Assembly: GCA_963783175.1 (NCBI GenBank)
Contig: CAWANG010000004.1
Span: 1 to 64,000 of the forward strand
Direction: 5' to 3'
Length of the DNA: 64,000 nt
Origin: Roseiarcus sp963783175
GTDB lineage: Bacteria > Pseudomonadota > Alphaproteobacteria > Rhizobiales > Beijerinckiaceae
In this document: positions 8,286-17,747 of the stretch, in pieces
How the letters are laid out: the number at the start of each line of letters is the position of its first letter
How positions within the stretch are numbered: position 1 is the stretch's first letter
Made by a program: the position numbers and the translations under genes
The notes under the pieces: model-generated
Database searches by the model: none
The model's input: the letters and a program-made list of their open reading frames with translations, nothing else
Told to the model about the DNA's origin: nothing

Positions 8286-9242
8286 ATGGCGTCGAACGCG
8301 CCGGCTTACCGCGCCGCCAGGCCATTCCCGGCGCGCCGGCGGCTCGTCTTTCGTCTGCTCGATGACCGCAACTTTCTCGGATTCGCCCTGATTCTGCCAG
8401 CGGCGGCCTTCCTCCTGGTTTTTCTCGCCTATCCGCTTGGCCTCGGATTCTGGCTCGGCATGACCGACGCTTCGATCGGTCAGCCGGGCCGCTTCATCGG
8501 CTTCGCCAACTTTATTTCCCTAGCCCATGACAGCGTATTCTGGCTCTCGGTGTTCAACACCTTGTTGTACACGGTCGTTGCGAGTGCGCTCAAGTTTGCG
8601 CTCGGCCTCTATCTGGCGCTCCTGCTCAACCGCCGCCTGCCGCTGAAGTCGCTCGTCCGCGCGATCGTGCTCCTGCCGTTCGTCACCCCGACCGTGCTCT
8701 CGGCTATCGCGTTCTGGTGGATTTACGATCCGCAGTTCTCGATCATCTCCTGGTCGCTGATAAAGCTCGGGCTCATCCACCAGTACATCGATTTTCTCGG
8801 CAGCCCTTGGAACGCCCGCTGGTCGGTGATCGCCGCCAATGTTTGGCGCGGCATCCCGTTCGTTGCGATAACGCTGCTCGCGGGCTTACAGACGATCTCT
8901 CCCTCGCTTTACGAGGCGGCGACGCTCGACGGCGCCGGCCCGTGGCAACGGTTCAGGTTCGTCACCCTGCCGATGCTGTCGCCGATCATCGCGGTCGTGA
9001 TGACTTTCTCGGTGCTGCTCACGTTCACGGACTTCCAGCTCATATACGCCATCACCCGCGGCGGCCCGATCAACGCCACCCAGCTGATGGCGACGCTTTC
9101 CTACGAGCGCGCCATCACTGGCGGCCGACTCGGCGAAGGCGCGGCGATCGCCGACGCCATGGTGCCGTTCCTTCTGGCGGCGATCCTATTCAGTTATTTC
9201 GGATTGCAGCGGCGACGCTGGCAGCAGGGCTCGAGGGACTGA
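8286..9242 (+). CDS. ABC transporter permease (MalF/UgpA-type)
   Basis: This 318-residue inner-membrane permease starts at MASNAPAYRAARPF, 13 bp after the binding-protein gene. It has about six hydrophobic helices, beginning FALILPAAAFLLVFLAYPLG. The cytoplasmic EAA loop, which docks the ATPase, reads EAATLDGAGPWQRFRFVTLP. The frame is open further upstream, but that part is antisense-like, Arg-rich sequence overlapping the previous gene and is not part of the protein. Confidence 0.9.
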   Translation: MASNAPAYRAARPFPARRRLVFRLLDDRNFLGFALILPAAAFLLVFLAYPLGLGFWLGMTDASIGQPGRFIGFANFISLAHDSVFWLSVFNTLLYTVVASALKFALGLYLALLLNRRLPLKSLVRAIVLLPFVTPTVLSAIAFWWIYDPQFSIISWSLIKLGLIHQYIDFLGSPWNARWSVIAANVWRGIPFVAITLLAGLQTISPSLYEAATLDGAGPWQRFRFVTLPMLSPIIAVVMTFSVLLTFTDFQLIYAITRGGPINATQLMATLSYERAITGGRLGEGAAIADAMVPFLLAAILFSYFGLQRRRWQQGSRD

Positions 9243-9244
9243 CG

Positions 9245-10121
9245 ATGGCTCTCGGCGACGGCGCGTCGGAAGGAATGGACTATCTCGAGACGCTGCCGCG
9301 GCGCCTCGTCACGCTCTATCTCCCGCTCGCCGTCTTTCTGTTCGTCCTCTCTGTTTCCGTTCTACTGGATGACGACGACGACGCTGAAGCCGGACGACGA
9401 GCTTTACGACTACGCGCGTTTCAACCCGTTCTGGGTTCACCACCCGACGCTCGCGCATATCGAGAAGCTGTTCTTCGAGACGAGCTATCCGAGCTGGCTC
9501 ATCAACACCATGCTCATCGCGTTCGCTTCGACCGCGATCTCGCTCGTGTGCAGCGTCTGCGCGGCTTACGCCATCGAACGCCTGCGGTTCAGAGGCGCGC
9601 GCTATGTCGGGCTTGCCATCTTTCTCGCCTATCTCGTGCCTCCGAGCATCCTGTTCATCCCGCTCGCCGCGATCATTTTCAAGCTCGGCCTGTTCGACAG
9701 CGACTGGGCGCTGATCCTGACCTATCCGACCTTCCTCGTCCCGTTCTGCACTTGGCTGCTCATGGGCTATTTTCGCACCATCCCCTATGAGCTCGAGGAA
9801 TGCGCGCTGATCGACGGCGCGACACGGCTGCAGATCCTGTGGAAGATCACGCTGCCGCTGGCGGTTCCCGGACTGATATCGGCCGGCATTTTCGCCTTCA
9901 CCCTGTCGTGGAACGAATTCATCTACGCGCTGACCTTCATCTCGTCGTCGGAGAACAAGACGGTTCCGGTCGGCGCGATCACCGAACTGGTCGAGGGCGA
10001 CGTCTATCACTGGGGCTCGCTGATGGCCGCGGCGCTGTTCGGTTCCCTGCCGGTGGTGATCATGTATTCGTTCTTCGTCGAGTATTACGTTTCGAGTCTG
10101 ACCGGAGCGGTCAAGGAATAG
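9245..10121 (+). pseudogene. ABC transporter permease (MalG/UgpE-type), single-base frameshift in first transmembrane helix
   Basis: Translation from ATG 9245 gives a normal permease N-terminus (LPRRLVTLYLPLAVFLFVL), then loses the family sequence near 9348. The rest (LFPFYWMTTTTLKPDDELYDY onward, with EAA loop LEECALIDGATRLQILWKIT) is in the frame ending at 10121. Removing one T from the CCTCTCTG at 9347-9354 joins the halves into a 292-residue permease. The length 877 nt is 3n+1, as expected for one extra base. It is the third gene of the importer. Either the importer is inactivated here or the base is a sequence error; I favour error. Confidence 0.82.
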
Positions 10122-10602
10122 CCGCCGATGGCGATGAAAGCGGCCGCTCACAGGTTGCGCCACGTCGCGCAACGGCTTCTGGCGCCGGTGGCCGTCGGGG
10201 GGAGCGCCGCTGCGGTCGCCCAAGCCAAATCCAAATTTTCCCAAGCTAGGCCAAATTCGCCAAAGCCAAGCAAAGACAATCAAAGAAAAAAACCTTGGAT
10301 TTCCTTGGATTTCCTTGTCCGAATCGAGCCCTTTCAACGACTTACGCCGACCCCCGGGCCGCTTTTTTCTTTTGTTCGAGCACGGCGGACCAAGATCGTG
10401 GTGGCGATGCACAATGTGCGCGCTTCCGCGCTCGGCGGCCTCTTGCACGTCCGGATTCTTGATGGGGCTCGTCATGGCGAAACCGTAGCACAGATTCCGA
10501 TTTTCCGAAAGCAATTGTTGCAAAAAAACCGCGCAGGCCAATTCACCATGAACACGGAGCCGGCTCTACTCGCGTGAGCCGGCGGGTACAGCCGCCGGTC
10601 CC
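10122..10602. other. 481-bp intergenic region with AT-rich low-complexity tract
   Basis: No convincing gene is present. An open frame from 10128 to 10577 has no recognisable family and its composition is that of noncoding DNA. From about 10226 to 10320 the strand becomes A/C-rich with recurrent CCAAA/CCAAG words, followed by the tandem CCTTGGATTT repeat listed separately. The region separates the ABC permease from the convergent Gly-rich protein gene. Confidence 0.5.
10293..10317. repeat. tandem repeat CCTTGGATTT x2.5
   Basis: CCTTGGATTT occurs at 10293-10302 and 10303-10312, then CCTTG at 10313-10317. It is preceded by a run of A and by several CCAAA/CCAAG words of related composition. No function is evident; it may be a small slippage-generated repeat. 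Confidence 0.7.
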
Positions 10603-10884
10603 CTAGCACGTATAAGGGTAGGTCAACTGATTGACGGGGTTCACCGTACAGGCGCCGTAACCGCTGTAGTAGTGGTTCCGGGCGTGATAGCCGCCGTTCC
10701 ATGTCCCACCCATGTGATAGCCGCCGCCGGAGTGAAAACCGCCTCCGCCGAAATGGATTCCGCCGCCGCCGAAGTCGCCATGGCCGCCGCCACCCCTCGC
10801 CAGCACCGGCGACGTTCCGAGAGAAACAATCACGGCGACAGCCGCAAGCGATGCGCCGACGGTCTTCAAGGTTGAATTGCGCAT
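10603..10884 (-). CDS. small exported glycine/histidine-rich protein
   Basis: This 93-residue protein has a strong AAGGAGG ribosome-binding site 5 bp before its ATG. A signal peptide of about 29 residues ends at SPVLA. The mature chain is almost entirely Gly with His, Tyr and Phe (GGGGHGDF, GGGYHMGG, RNHYYSGYGAC) and has two Cys near the C-terminus. Such low-complexity exported proteins are common in Rhizobiales and have no assigned role. The longer upstream frame is not supported. It is convergent with the preceding operon and divergent from the monooxygenase gene. Confidence 0.78.
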   Translation of the reverse strand: MRNSTLKTVGASLAAVAVIVSLGTSPVLARGGGGHGDFGGGGIHFGGGGFHSGGGYHMGGTWNGGYHARNHYYSGYGACTVNPVNQLTYPYTC

Positions 10885-11089
10885 AGGAGCCTCCTTTTCG
10901 AAGTCTGGCTTGACGATGTCTTGGACAAGGAGATGGCGATGGGAGGTCGGGTTAACAGACTGACGAATGGATCGAAGGGGTATACCTAGGTGTGAGCGCC
11001 CGGCATCGCGAACGTCGCGCGCGAACGACCCTCGGTCGGACAAGTGGCGGCCCTTGGCGAAACGCGGCCCGCGGTAACGAGTGAGGCTC

Positions 11090-13043
11090 ATGCAATTCCA
11101 TCTCAACGGGTTCAAAACCGGCAATCCGGAAATCTCGGAAGCCGCCGAGGCGAACAAACTGTGGCGTCCCTCGGACGCGCTGCCCGAGGAGATCGACGTG
11201 CTGATCGTCGGCTGCGGGCCGGCGGGGCTGACGCTGGCGGCGCAACTCGCGGCCTTTCCCGATATCAAGACCCGGATCGTCGAGCAGAAATCGGGCCCAT
11301 TGCTGCTCGGCCAGGCCGACGGGGTTGCGTGCAGGACGATGGAGATGTTCGAAGCGTTCGGTTTCAGCGAGCGGGTCATGAAGGAGGCTTATTGGGTCAA
11401 CGAGACGTCGTTCTGGAAGCCTGACGACAAGGAGCGGGCGAAGATCGTCGGCAGCGGCAGGATCCAGGATGTCGAAGACGGGCTCAGCGAATTCCCGCAC
11501 GTGATCCTGAACCAGGCGCGGGTGCATGAGTTCTATCTCGACGTCATGCGCAACGCGCCGACGCGGCTCGAGCCGGACTATTCGCGCCAATTGCTCGATC
11601 TCACGATCGCCCCGTCATCTGGCGGCGGCGAGAGGCGCGCGCCGGCCTACCCGGTCAAGGTCAAACTCAAACGGCTCGATCCCGCGCACGAAGGGCAGGC
11701 GGAAACCGTGAAGGCCCGATTCGTGGTCGGCTGTGACGGCGCGCGCAGCGCCGTGCGCAAATCCCTCGGGCTCGAGCTTCGCGGCGATTCGGCTAACCAG
11801 GCCTGGGGCGTCATGGATGTCCTGGCGATCACCGACTTCCCCGACTTCCGCCTCAAGTCGGCGATCCAGTCGGCCAACGAAGGCAACCTCCTGATCATTC
11901 CACGGGAAGGCGGCTATCTCGTCCGCCTCTATGTCGAGCTCGAAAAGCTCAGTGAGAACGAGAGGGTCTCGAGCCTCAACGTTACGCCCGATCATCTGAT
12001 CGCCGCCGCGCAGCGGATCCTCAATCCCTATACGCTGGACGTGAAGGAGATCGCGTGGTGGTCGGTCTACGAGATCGGCCAGCGGCTTTGCGACAAGTAC
12101 GACGACTTGCCGGATGAGCCGGCGCAAGACCGCATCCCGCGGGTGTTCATCGCCGGCGACGCCTGCCATACGCACAGCCCCAAAGCCGGGCAGGGCATGA
12201 ACGTCTCGATGCAGGACGCCTTCAATCTCGGATGGAAACTGGCGTCGGTCCTGCGCGGGCGATCCTCGCCCGATATTCTTGGCAGCTATTCGAAAGAGCG
12301 CCAGAGCGTCGCCAAGGAGTTGATCGACTTCGATCGCAAGTGGGCCAAGATGTTCAGCGCTCCGCCGAAGGATCCCTTCGACGCCAACCGTGAAGGCGTC
12401 GATCCGGCGGAATTCCAGAGATATTTCATCAAGCAGGCGCGCTTCACGGCGGGAACGGAAACCCGCTACGCCCCGTCGATGATCTCCGGCAAGCCGACCT
12501 ATCAGCATCTCGCAAAAGGTCTGACGATCGGCATGCGCTTTCATTCGGCGCCGGTCATCCGTCTGGCCGACGCCAAGCCGGTTCAATTAGGCCACGCCGT
12601 CACGGCGGACGGCCGCTGGCGGATTTTCGCCTTCGCCGACGCGACAAACGCTGCCGCCTCGTCCTCGAGGCTCAGAGCTCTCTGCGAGTTTCTCGAACGC
12701 TCTCCTCAGTCGCCGGTGAGGCGGCACACGGCGGCGGGGGCCGATATCGAACTCGGTGATCGATGTGCGGGCGATCTTCCAGCAGGGCCATCGCGAACTG
12801 GCGATCGAAGCGATGCCCGCTCTCCTTCTGCCGCAAAAGGGCCGTTTCGGACTTCGCGACTTTGAGAAAATGTTCTGCCCCGACTTGAAGAACCGAGCCG
12901 ATATTTTCGATGTAAGGGGCATCGATCGAACGAGGGGGTGCATGGTCGTCGTGCGGCCGGACCAGTACGTCGCCCATGTTCTCCCGCTCGATGCCTTTGC
13001 CGAGCTCGGATCGTTCTTCGACGGGTTCATGTTCGAGGGGTGA
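11090..13043 (+). pseudogene. FAD-dependent aromatic monooxygenase (phenol 2-/3-hydroxybenzoate 4-monooxygenase family), frameshift near 3' end
   Basis: The protein opens MQFHLNGFKTGNP. Near residue 42 comes the FAD dinucleotide motif GCGPAGLTLAAQL, then the DGARSAVR motif and GDACHTHSPKAGQGMN, the GD motif binding the FAD ribityl chain. The first frame loses similarity after AGADIE near 12752. The thioredoxin-like C-terminal domain (FQQGHRELAIEAMPALL, GRFGLRDFEKMFCPDLK, RGCMVVVRPDQYVAHVLPLD) continues in the frame ending at 13043. One extra base at about 12752 explains this, and 1954 nt is 3n+1. Repaired length is ~650 residues, normal for the family. The reaction would be ortho-hydroxylation of a phenolic ring using NADPH and O2. 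Confidence 0.85.
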
Positions 13044-13183
13044 AGGTCCGCCTCTTGTGCATTGGGCGATCCCTCTTTTCCAATCTTTTCATGGTCCGCA
13101 TATTACCCTACAACCCGAGGAGCCCGCGATCGTCACAATCGCGATGACGGCAGCGCGGGGTCGCCGTCGCCGGGAGGGATAAG

Positions 13184-14296
13184 TTGCGCCAGATCGCCTT
13201 CGCGCTGATCCTGACCTCGACCGCCGCCCTGGCGCAACAACAACCCTCGCCGCAGACCGCGCCGACCATTCCCTTCGACTCGGTTCCCGACTTCCTCAAG
13301 CTTCCTCCCGACGTCTATCTCGGCGAGGCGGCTGGAGTTGCGGTCAACTCCAAGGGCCATGTGTTCGTGTTCTCGCGCGGTGCGACGAGCGGTCCGGCCT
13401 ATGGGGCGGCGGCGGCGCAATTGCTCGAGTTCGACGCCGACGGCAAGTTCCTGCGCGAGATCGGCCGCAATCTTTACGCCTGGTCGTTCGCCCATGCCGT
13501 CCGCGTCGACAAGGACGACAATATCTGGGCCGTCGACAAGGGCTCGGACATGGTGATCAAGTTCAACCCCGAAGGCCGGGTCATGATGGTGTTCGGCCGC
13601 AAGAAGGAGGCCTCCGACGAAGCCGCCGAGCCGTGGAAGCATCCGAGCCCGCCCGCGGCGCCGGTCGACGGCATGTTCAGGCAGGTCACGGATGTGACCT
13701 GGGACGGAGCCGGGAACACCTATATCAGCGACGGCTACATCAATTCGCGGGTCGCCAAATACGATCCGGACGGCAATTGGATCAAGTCGTGGGGAGAGTT
13801 CGGGACCGGGCCGGGACAATTCCGGGTGCTGCACTCGATCCAGGCCGACGCCGAGGGCCACATCTATGTCGGCGATCGCGGCAACGGGCGCATCCAGGTC
13901 TTCGACGGCGACGGCAATCTCATTCGAATCATCCAGATCGGGGTCCCGTTCGACTATGCCAGGGCGCGGCCGGCGATCGGGCCGAAACCCGGCGCGCCCG
14001 ACGGCAGTCTGGCGAGCTACGGCGCCGCGCTGACCATGGCGCCGGGCGCGCCATGGGCGCTCTGCATCACCCCGCCGCCCAATCAGGTGCTCTATAGCTC
14101 CGACGCCTTCCCCGGCCGCATCTACAAGATGACGCTCGACGGCAAAGTGCTCGGCGTGCTCGGCGAAACGGGTAAACAGCTTAAACAATTCGGGTGGATC
14201 CATGAGATCGCCTGCCCGTCCGAGAACGAGCTCTACGTCGCCGAGCTCCTCAACTGGCGGGTGCAGAAGCTGATCCTGCATCCCGAGCGCCAATGA
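13184..14296 (+). CDS. secreted NHL-repeat beta-propeller protein, peptidylglycine alpha-amidating lyase-like
   Basis: This 370-residue protein starts at TTG behind GGGAGGGA. A signal peptide ending near TAALAQQQ directs export. The body is a six-bladed NHL propeller with recurring blades such as GVAVNSKGHVFVFSRG, AHAVRVDKDDNIWAVDKGSD, GNTYISDGYINSRVAKYD and GHIYVGDRGNGRIQVFDGDG. Bacterial members are often labelled peptidyl-alpha-hydroxyglycine alpha-amidating lyase by homology, with the real substrate unknown. It lies between the monooxygenase and dehydrogenase genes, in the same orientation. Confidence 0.85.
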   Translation: MRQIAFALILTSTAALAQQQPSPQTAPTIPFDSVPDFLKLPPDVYLGEAAGVAVNSKGHVFVFSRGATSGPAYGAAAAQLLEFDADGKFLREIGRNLYAWSFAHAVRVDKDDNIWAVDKGSDMVIKFNPEGRVMMVFGRKKEASDEAAEPWKHPSPPAAPVDGMFRQVTDVTWDGAGNTYISDGYINSRVAKYDPDGNWIKSWGEFGTGPGQFRVLHSIQADAEGHIYVGDRGNGRIQVFDGDGNLIRIIQIGVPFDYARARPAIGPKPGAPDGSLASYGAALTMAPGAPWALCITPPPNQVLYSSDAFPGRIYKMTLDGKVLGVLGETGKQLKQFGWIHEIACPSENELYVAELLNWRVQKLILHPERQ

Positions 14297-14320
14297 GGAG
14301 CGCCGGAGTTCACGGGACAT

Positions 14321-14344
14321 CCCCGCCCCAACAAGGGGGGCGGG
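14321..14344. terminator. GC-rich hairpin between NHL protein and dehydrogenase genes
   Basis: CCCGCCCC (14322-14329) pairs perfectly with GGGGCGGG (14337-14344) around a 7-nt loop. No T-tract follows, so this is terminator-like rather than a proven intrinsic terminator. It could attenuate read-through into the D-2-hydroxyacid dehydrogenase gene, whose ATG is 13 bp further on. Confidence 0.4.
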
Positions 14345-14357
14345 AGTTCGCGCGTTC

Positions 14358-15341
14358 ATGGTGAGCGACACGGCTTTCCCGTCCCGCGGCGCGCTCATGG
14401 TCGCCTTCGCCCACGTCGCCTATCGCGCGGCGGAGGAATTCGCCGCGCGGCGGACGGGCGTTGCCCATTTCGAGGTCCGCACGCTCGAGGAGCTGGAACG
14501 GCGGGCGCCGGAAGCCGACGTCATGGTAGTGTCTGGCCTCTGGCGCAACACGCTGATCGCAAGCGCGCCGAGGCTGCGCTTCGTCCAATCGTTCAGCGCC
14601 GGCACGGACCAATACGACAAGGCGTTGTTCGCGAAGGCCGGCGTTCGGCTGGCCAATGCGCAAGGGGTGAACGAACGCGCGGTGGCGGAACATGCGATGG
14701 CGCTCATCCTCGCCCTGACCCGGCAGCTTCATAAGGCGCGCGACAACCAGCGGGAGCGGCGCTGGCGCGGCATGATCGGCGAGCGCGCGCTGCGCGAGCA
14801 GGAGCTCGGCGGCAAGACGCTGGTCGTCGTCGGCCTCGGCCGCATTGGAACGCGCCTCGCCCGGCTGGCGCGCGCCTTCGACATGCGCGTGATCGGGGTG
14901 CGCCGGACGGCAAGGCCGGCGCCCGAGGCCGCCGATGCGGTCGTCGCCGAGGGCGGCCTCGCGAGAGCGCTCGCCGCGGCTGACGTCGTCGCGTTGACCT
15001 GCCCGCTGACGCCTGAGACCGAGGGCCTGATCGGCGCCGCCGCGCTCAAGGCGCTGAAGCCAGGAGCGCTCCTGATCAATGTCGCGCGCGGGAAGGTGGT
15101 CGACGAGGCAGCGCTTCTGGCCGCGCTCGCCGATGGACGCGTCCGCGCCGCCGCGCTCGACTGCTTCCACGACGAGCCGCTGCCGCGCGAATCCCCTTTC
15201 TGGGCGCTCCCGAACGTGCTGATCACGCCCCATAGCGCCGGCGAAACCGGACGCTACGAAACAAACGTTGTCGACATTCTCGTCGACAACATCGAGCGCC
15301 TTCTTCGCGGCGAAACCGCGCTCAGAAATCAGGTGGTGTGA
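14358..15341 (+). CDS. D-isomer-specific 2-hydroxyacid dehydrogenase
   Basis: This 327-residue protein has a C-terminal NAD-binding core with VVVGLGRIGTRLA. Catalytic residues are in place: Arg in NVARGKVVDEAALL, Glu in FHDEPLP and His in ITPHSAGE. The N-terminal substrate domain has SFSAGTDQYDK. It reversibly interconverts 2-keto acids and D-2-hydroxyacids with NAD(P)H; glyoxylate- or hydroxypyruvate-like substrates are common in this branch. It is likely co-transcribed with the downstream ATPase gene. Confidence 0.9.
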   Translation: MVSDTAFPSRGALMVAFAHVAYRAAEEFAARRTGVAHFEVRTLEELERRAPEADVMVVSGLWRNTLIASAPRLRFVQSFSAGTDQYDKALFAKAGVRLANAQGVNERAVAEHAMALILALTRQLHKARDNQRERRWRGMIGERALREQELGGKTLVVVGLGRIGTRLARLARAFDMRVIGVRRTARPAPEAADAVVAEGGLARALAAADVVALTCPLTPETEGLIGAAALKALKPGALLINVARGKVVDEAALLAALADGRVRAAALDCFHDEPLPRESPFWALPNVLITPHSAGETGRYETNVVDILVDNIERLLRGETALRNQVV

Positions 15342-15471
15342 TGGCGGGCCGCGGCCGCCGTTTGCGCCGCCGCGATGGCGAATAGTCCGGCGGCGGTTCT
15401 CTTTTCGCCGCCAATGGCCGACAAACGCAAGGCCTGCGCGTCAAGGCGACGCTTGAGCCGCAACAGGACGA

Positions 15472-16548
15472 ATGGACATGGCTTCGGTCGAAGTTTCCAA
15501 TGTGCGCAAGAGCTTCGGCAGTTTCGAGGTGATTCACGGCGTCTCGATCGAGGTCGAGGACGGCGAATTTGTCATTCTTGTCGGGCCTTCGGGCTGCGGC
15601 AAGTCGACGCTTCTGCGCATGGTCGCCGGCCTCGAGTCGATCACGAGCGGCGAGCTTCGCATCGACGGGCGGGTCGTCAACGACTTGCCGCCCAAGGAGC
15701 GCGACATCGCGATGGTGTTCCAGAACTATGCGCTTTATCCGCAAATGACGGTGGCGAAGAACATGAGCTTCTCGCTCGAACTGGCGAAGAGGCCGAAAGA
15801 GGAGATTGCCGACAAGGTCAACAAGGCGGCCGACATCCTCGGCTTGCGGCCGCTGCTCGAACGCTACCCGCGCCAATTGTCGGGCGGCCAGCGGCAGCGA
15901 GTCGCCATGGGGCGGGCGATCGTGCGCGATCCGGCGGTCTTCCTGTTCGACGAGCCGCTGTCCAATCTCGACGCCAAGCTCAGGGTGCAGATGCGGGCCG
16001 AGATCAAGGCCCTGCAGCAGCGGCTCGCGTCGACAACCATCTATGTCACCCACGACCAGATCGAAGCGATGACAATGGCCGACAAGATCGTCGTCCTGCA
16101 CGATGGCAGGGTCGAGCAGATCGGCACGCCGCTCGACCTTTATGATTCGCCGGCCAATCTGTTCGTGGCCGGATTCATCGGCTCGCCGGCGATGAACTTC
16201 ATAAACGGGTGCCTCGAAGGCGGCGAGCAGCCGATGCTCGTGACCGCTTCGGGCTTCAAGATTCCGCTCAGCAGCGCACCGCGCCTCGAGGCCGGCTCGG
16301 AGATCGTGATCGGCGTCCGCCCCGAGCATGTGACGCTCGGGGGACCGCTCGCGATCCCCGCGCATGTGATGGTCGTCGAACCGACGGGTTATGAAACGCA
16401 GGTGATCGCGAGGCTCGTCGGACAGGACATCGTTTGCGTGTTTCGCGAGCGCCTCAACGGCCGGCCAGGGGACAGCATCGCGCTCACGCTCGAAGGTCCG
16501 TTGCATTTCTTCGATTCGAAAACGGGTCAGGCCATAGCGGGCGGATAG
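15472..16548 (+). CDS. ABC transporter ATP-binding protein, UgpC/MsmK type
   Basis: This 358-residue ATPase has Walker A GPSGCGKSTLL, Q-loop VFQNYALYPQMT, signature LSGGQRQRVAMGRA, Walker B VFLFDEPLSNLD and H-loop THDQIEAMT, then a C-terminal TOBE/OB regulatory domain (IGVRPEHV). Its type drives MalFGK/Ugp-class sugar importers. No permease adjoins it; the nearest without an ATPase are the genes at 8286 and 9245, so it probably completes that importer from 5 kb away. It could also serve other systems, because MsmK-type ATPases can be shared. Confidence 0.92.
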   Translation: MDMASVEVSNVRKSFGSFEVIHGVSIEVEDGEFVILVGPSGCGKSTLLRMVAGLESITSGELRIDGRVVNDLPPKERDIAMVFQNYALYPQMTVAKNMSFSLELAKRPKEEIADKVNKAADILGLRPLLERYPRQLSGGQRQRVAMGRAIVRDPAVFLFDEPLSNLDAKLRVQMRAEIKALQQRLASTTIYVTHDQIEAMTMADKIVVLHDGRVEQIGTPLDLYDSPANLFVAGFIGSPAMNFINGCLEGGEQPMLVTASGFKIPLSSAPRLEAGSEIVIGVRPEHVTLGGPLAIPAHVMVVEPTGYETQVIARLVGQDIVCVFRERLNGRPGDSIALTLEGPLHFFDSKTGQAIAGG

Positions 16549-16662
16549 CGCAGGTCGCGCACTGACGAAGCCCGCGAGCCTTGCGGGTTGTCAGGTAACC
16601 GGATTAATGTGGCGTGCCTGAAAAGGATGACTCCGATCAGGGCGCGGGTGGGAGGTTTCGTC

Positions 16663-17673
16663 ATGAAGGGCCAGCGCGTAAATCGCCGATCCTTGCTCAT
16701 CGGAATGGCGCTCGCGCCGGCGGCCGTGCGCGCCGCCCGAGCCGCGCCGATCACGTTGCGCCTGTCGTCCTCGCTGCCGAACAACCCGAAGTTCGCCAAC
16801 GGCCGGGTCTATTACGACAATCTCGTCAAGCGCCTTGCGGCCGGCGGCCTCGCCGATCGGATCGACGTCCAGTTCTTCCCCGACAATCAGCTTGGGCAGG
16901 AGATCGACGTCGTCAATTCGGTCAGTCTCGGCGTCATCGACCTCATGGTCACCGGCACCTCGATCTGGGCCAATGTCGTGCCCCTGATCGGGCTCCTCGA
17001 CCTCGGCTATCTGTTCGAGGACTTCCCCCAACAGACCAAGGCGCTCGACAGCGGCGCGGCCAAGCCGCTGGAGCAGGCGCTCAAAGCCGGCGCCAACGTG
17101 CAAATCATCGGCTGGGCCTATAATTTCGGCTCGCGCAGCGTGCTCTGCAAGTCGTCGGTCAATGCGCCGGCCGACCTCGCCGGCAAGCGGATCCGGACCT
17201 TGCCCAACAAGATCATCACCGAATGCCTGCGTCTCATGGGCGCGGCGGCCACGCCGCTGGCGTTCGGCGAGATTTACACCGCCCTCCAGGCTGGCGTCCT
17301 CGATGGGCTCGAACATGACCCGCCGACCATCGTCGCCAGCAAGTTCTACGAGACCGCCAAATTCTATTCGTTGACCCAGCACAATTTTTCCGCCCTCGGC
17401 GTGTTCTGCAGCGGCTTGACGCTCGCTCGGATGGAGGCGCCGCTGCGCGACCAGTTCCTCACCGCGGCGGCGGAAGCGGCAGCCGACACCAGGGTGCGCG
17501 GACTCGAGGCGGAGAAAGAGGCGCTGGATTCGCTCAAAGAGAAGGGGGTTGAAATCATCGCTTGCGATCGCGAGCCGTTCCGGAAGCTGGTGGCGCCGCA
17601 GACCGACGAGTTCATCAAGGCGCATCCGGAGGCGAAGCCGATCATCGATATCGTCCGGAGCACCAAGGCGTGA
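16663..17673 (+). CDS. dctP: TRAP transporter substrate-binding protein, DctP family (second system)
   Basis: This 336-residue protein starts at MKGQRVNRRSLLIGMALAP, with GGGAGG upstream; the frame is open to 16588, but that part lacks a ribosome-binding site and would mask the signal. The NRRSLLIG twin-arginine-like signal ends at ARAA. ITLRLSSSLPNNPKFANG begins the mature DctP fold, and the LAGKRIRTLPNKIITECLRL segment carries the ligand-binding Arg. It is followed by its fused permease after 74 bp. The substrate is unknown, and it is only distantly similar to the DctP at 788. Confidence 0.9.
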   Translation: MKGQRVNRRSLLIGMALAPAAVRAARAAPITLRLSSSLPNNPKFANGRVYYDNLVKRLAAGGLADRIDVQFFPDNQLGQEIDVVNSVSLGVIDLMVTGTSIWANVVPLIGLLDLGYLFEDFPQQTKALDSGAAKPLEQALKAGANVQIIGWAYNFGSRSVLCKSSVNAPADLAGKRIRTLPNKIITECLRLMGAAATPLAFGEIYTALQAGVLDGLEHDPPTIVASKFYETAKFYSLTQHNFSALGVFCSGLTLARMEAPLRDQFLTAAAEAAADTRVRGLEAEKEALDSLKEKGVEIIACDREPFRKLVAPQTDEFIKAHPEAKPIIDIVRSTKA

Positions 17674-17747
17674 GCGGGTGAAGGCGTTCCGCAAATCTCA
17701 TTGCACGGCCGCCGCGGACTGCGGGCCAATCACATTCGGCGTATGAG

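Noticed and set aside
9340..9370. Programmed ribosomal frameshifting in the permease gene
   Set aside because: There is no slippery heptamer or obvious downstream stimulatory structure, and similar single-base breaks occur in five other unrelated genes.
10293..10317. Start of a CRISPR array
   Set aside because: The repeat unit is 10 bp with no spacers and only 2.5 copies; no cas genes are present.
9309..10541. 410-residue minus-strand open frame
   Set aside because: It is antisense to the ABC permease; the translation is Arg/Asp/Glu-rich with no family features, typical of the complementary frame of GC-rich coding DNA.
10128..10577. 149-residue plus-strand open frame right after the permease
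   Set aside because: It has no recognisable domain, spans the low-complexity repeat tract, and lacks a convincing ribosome-binding site.
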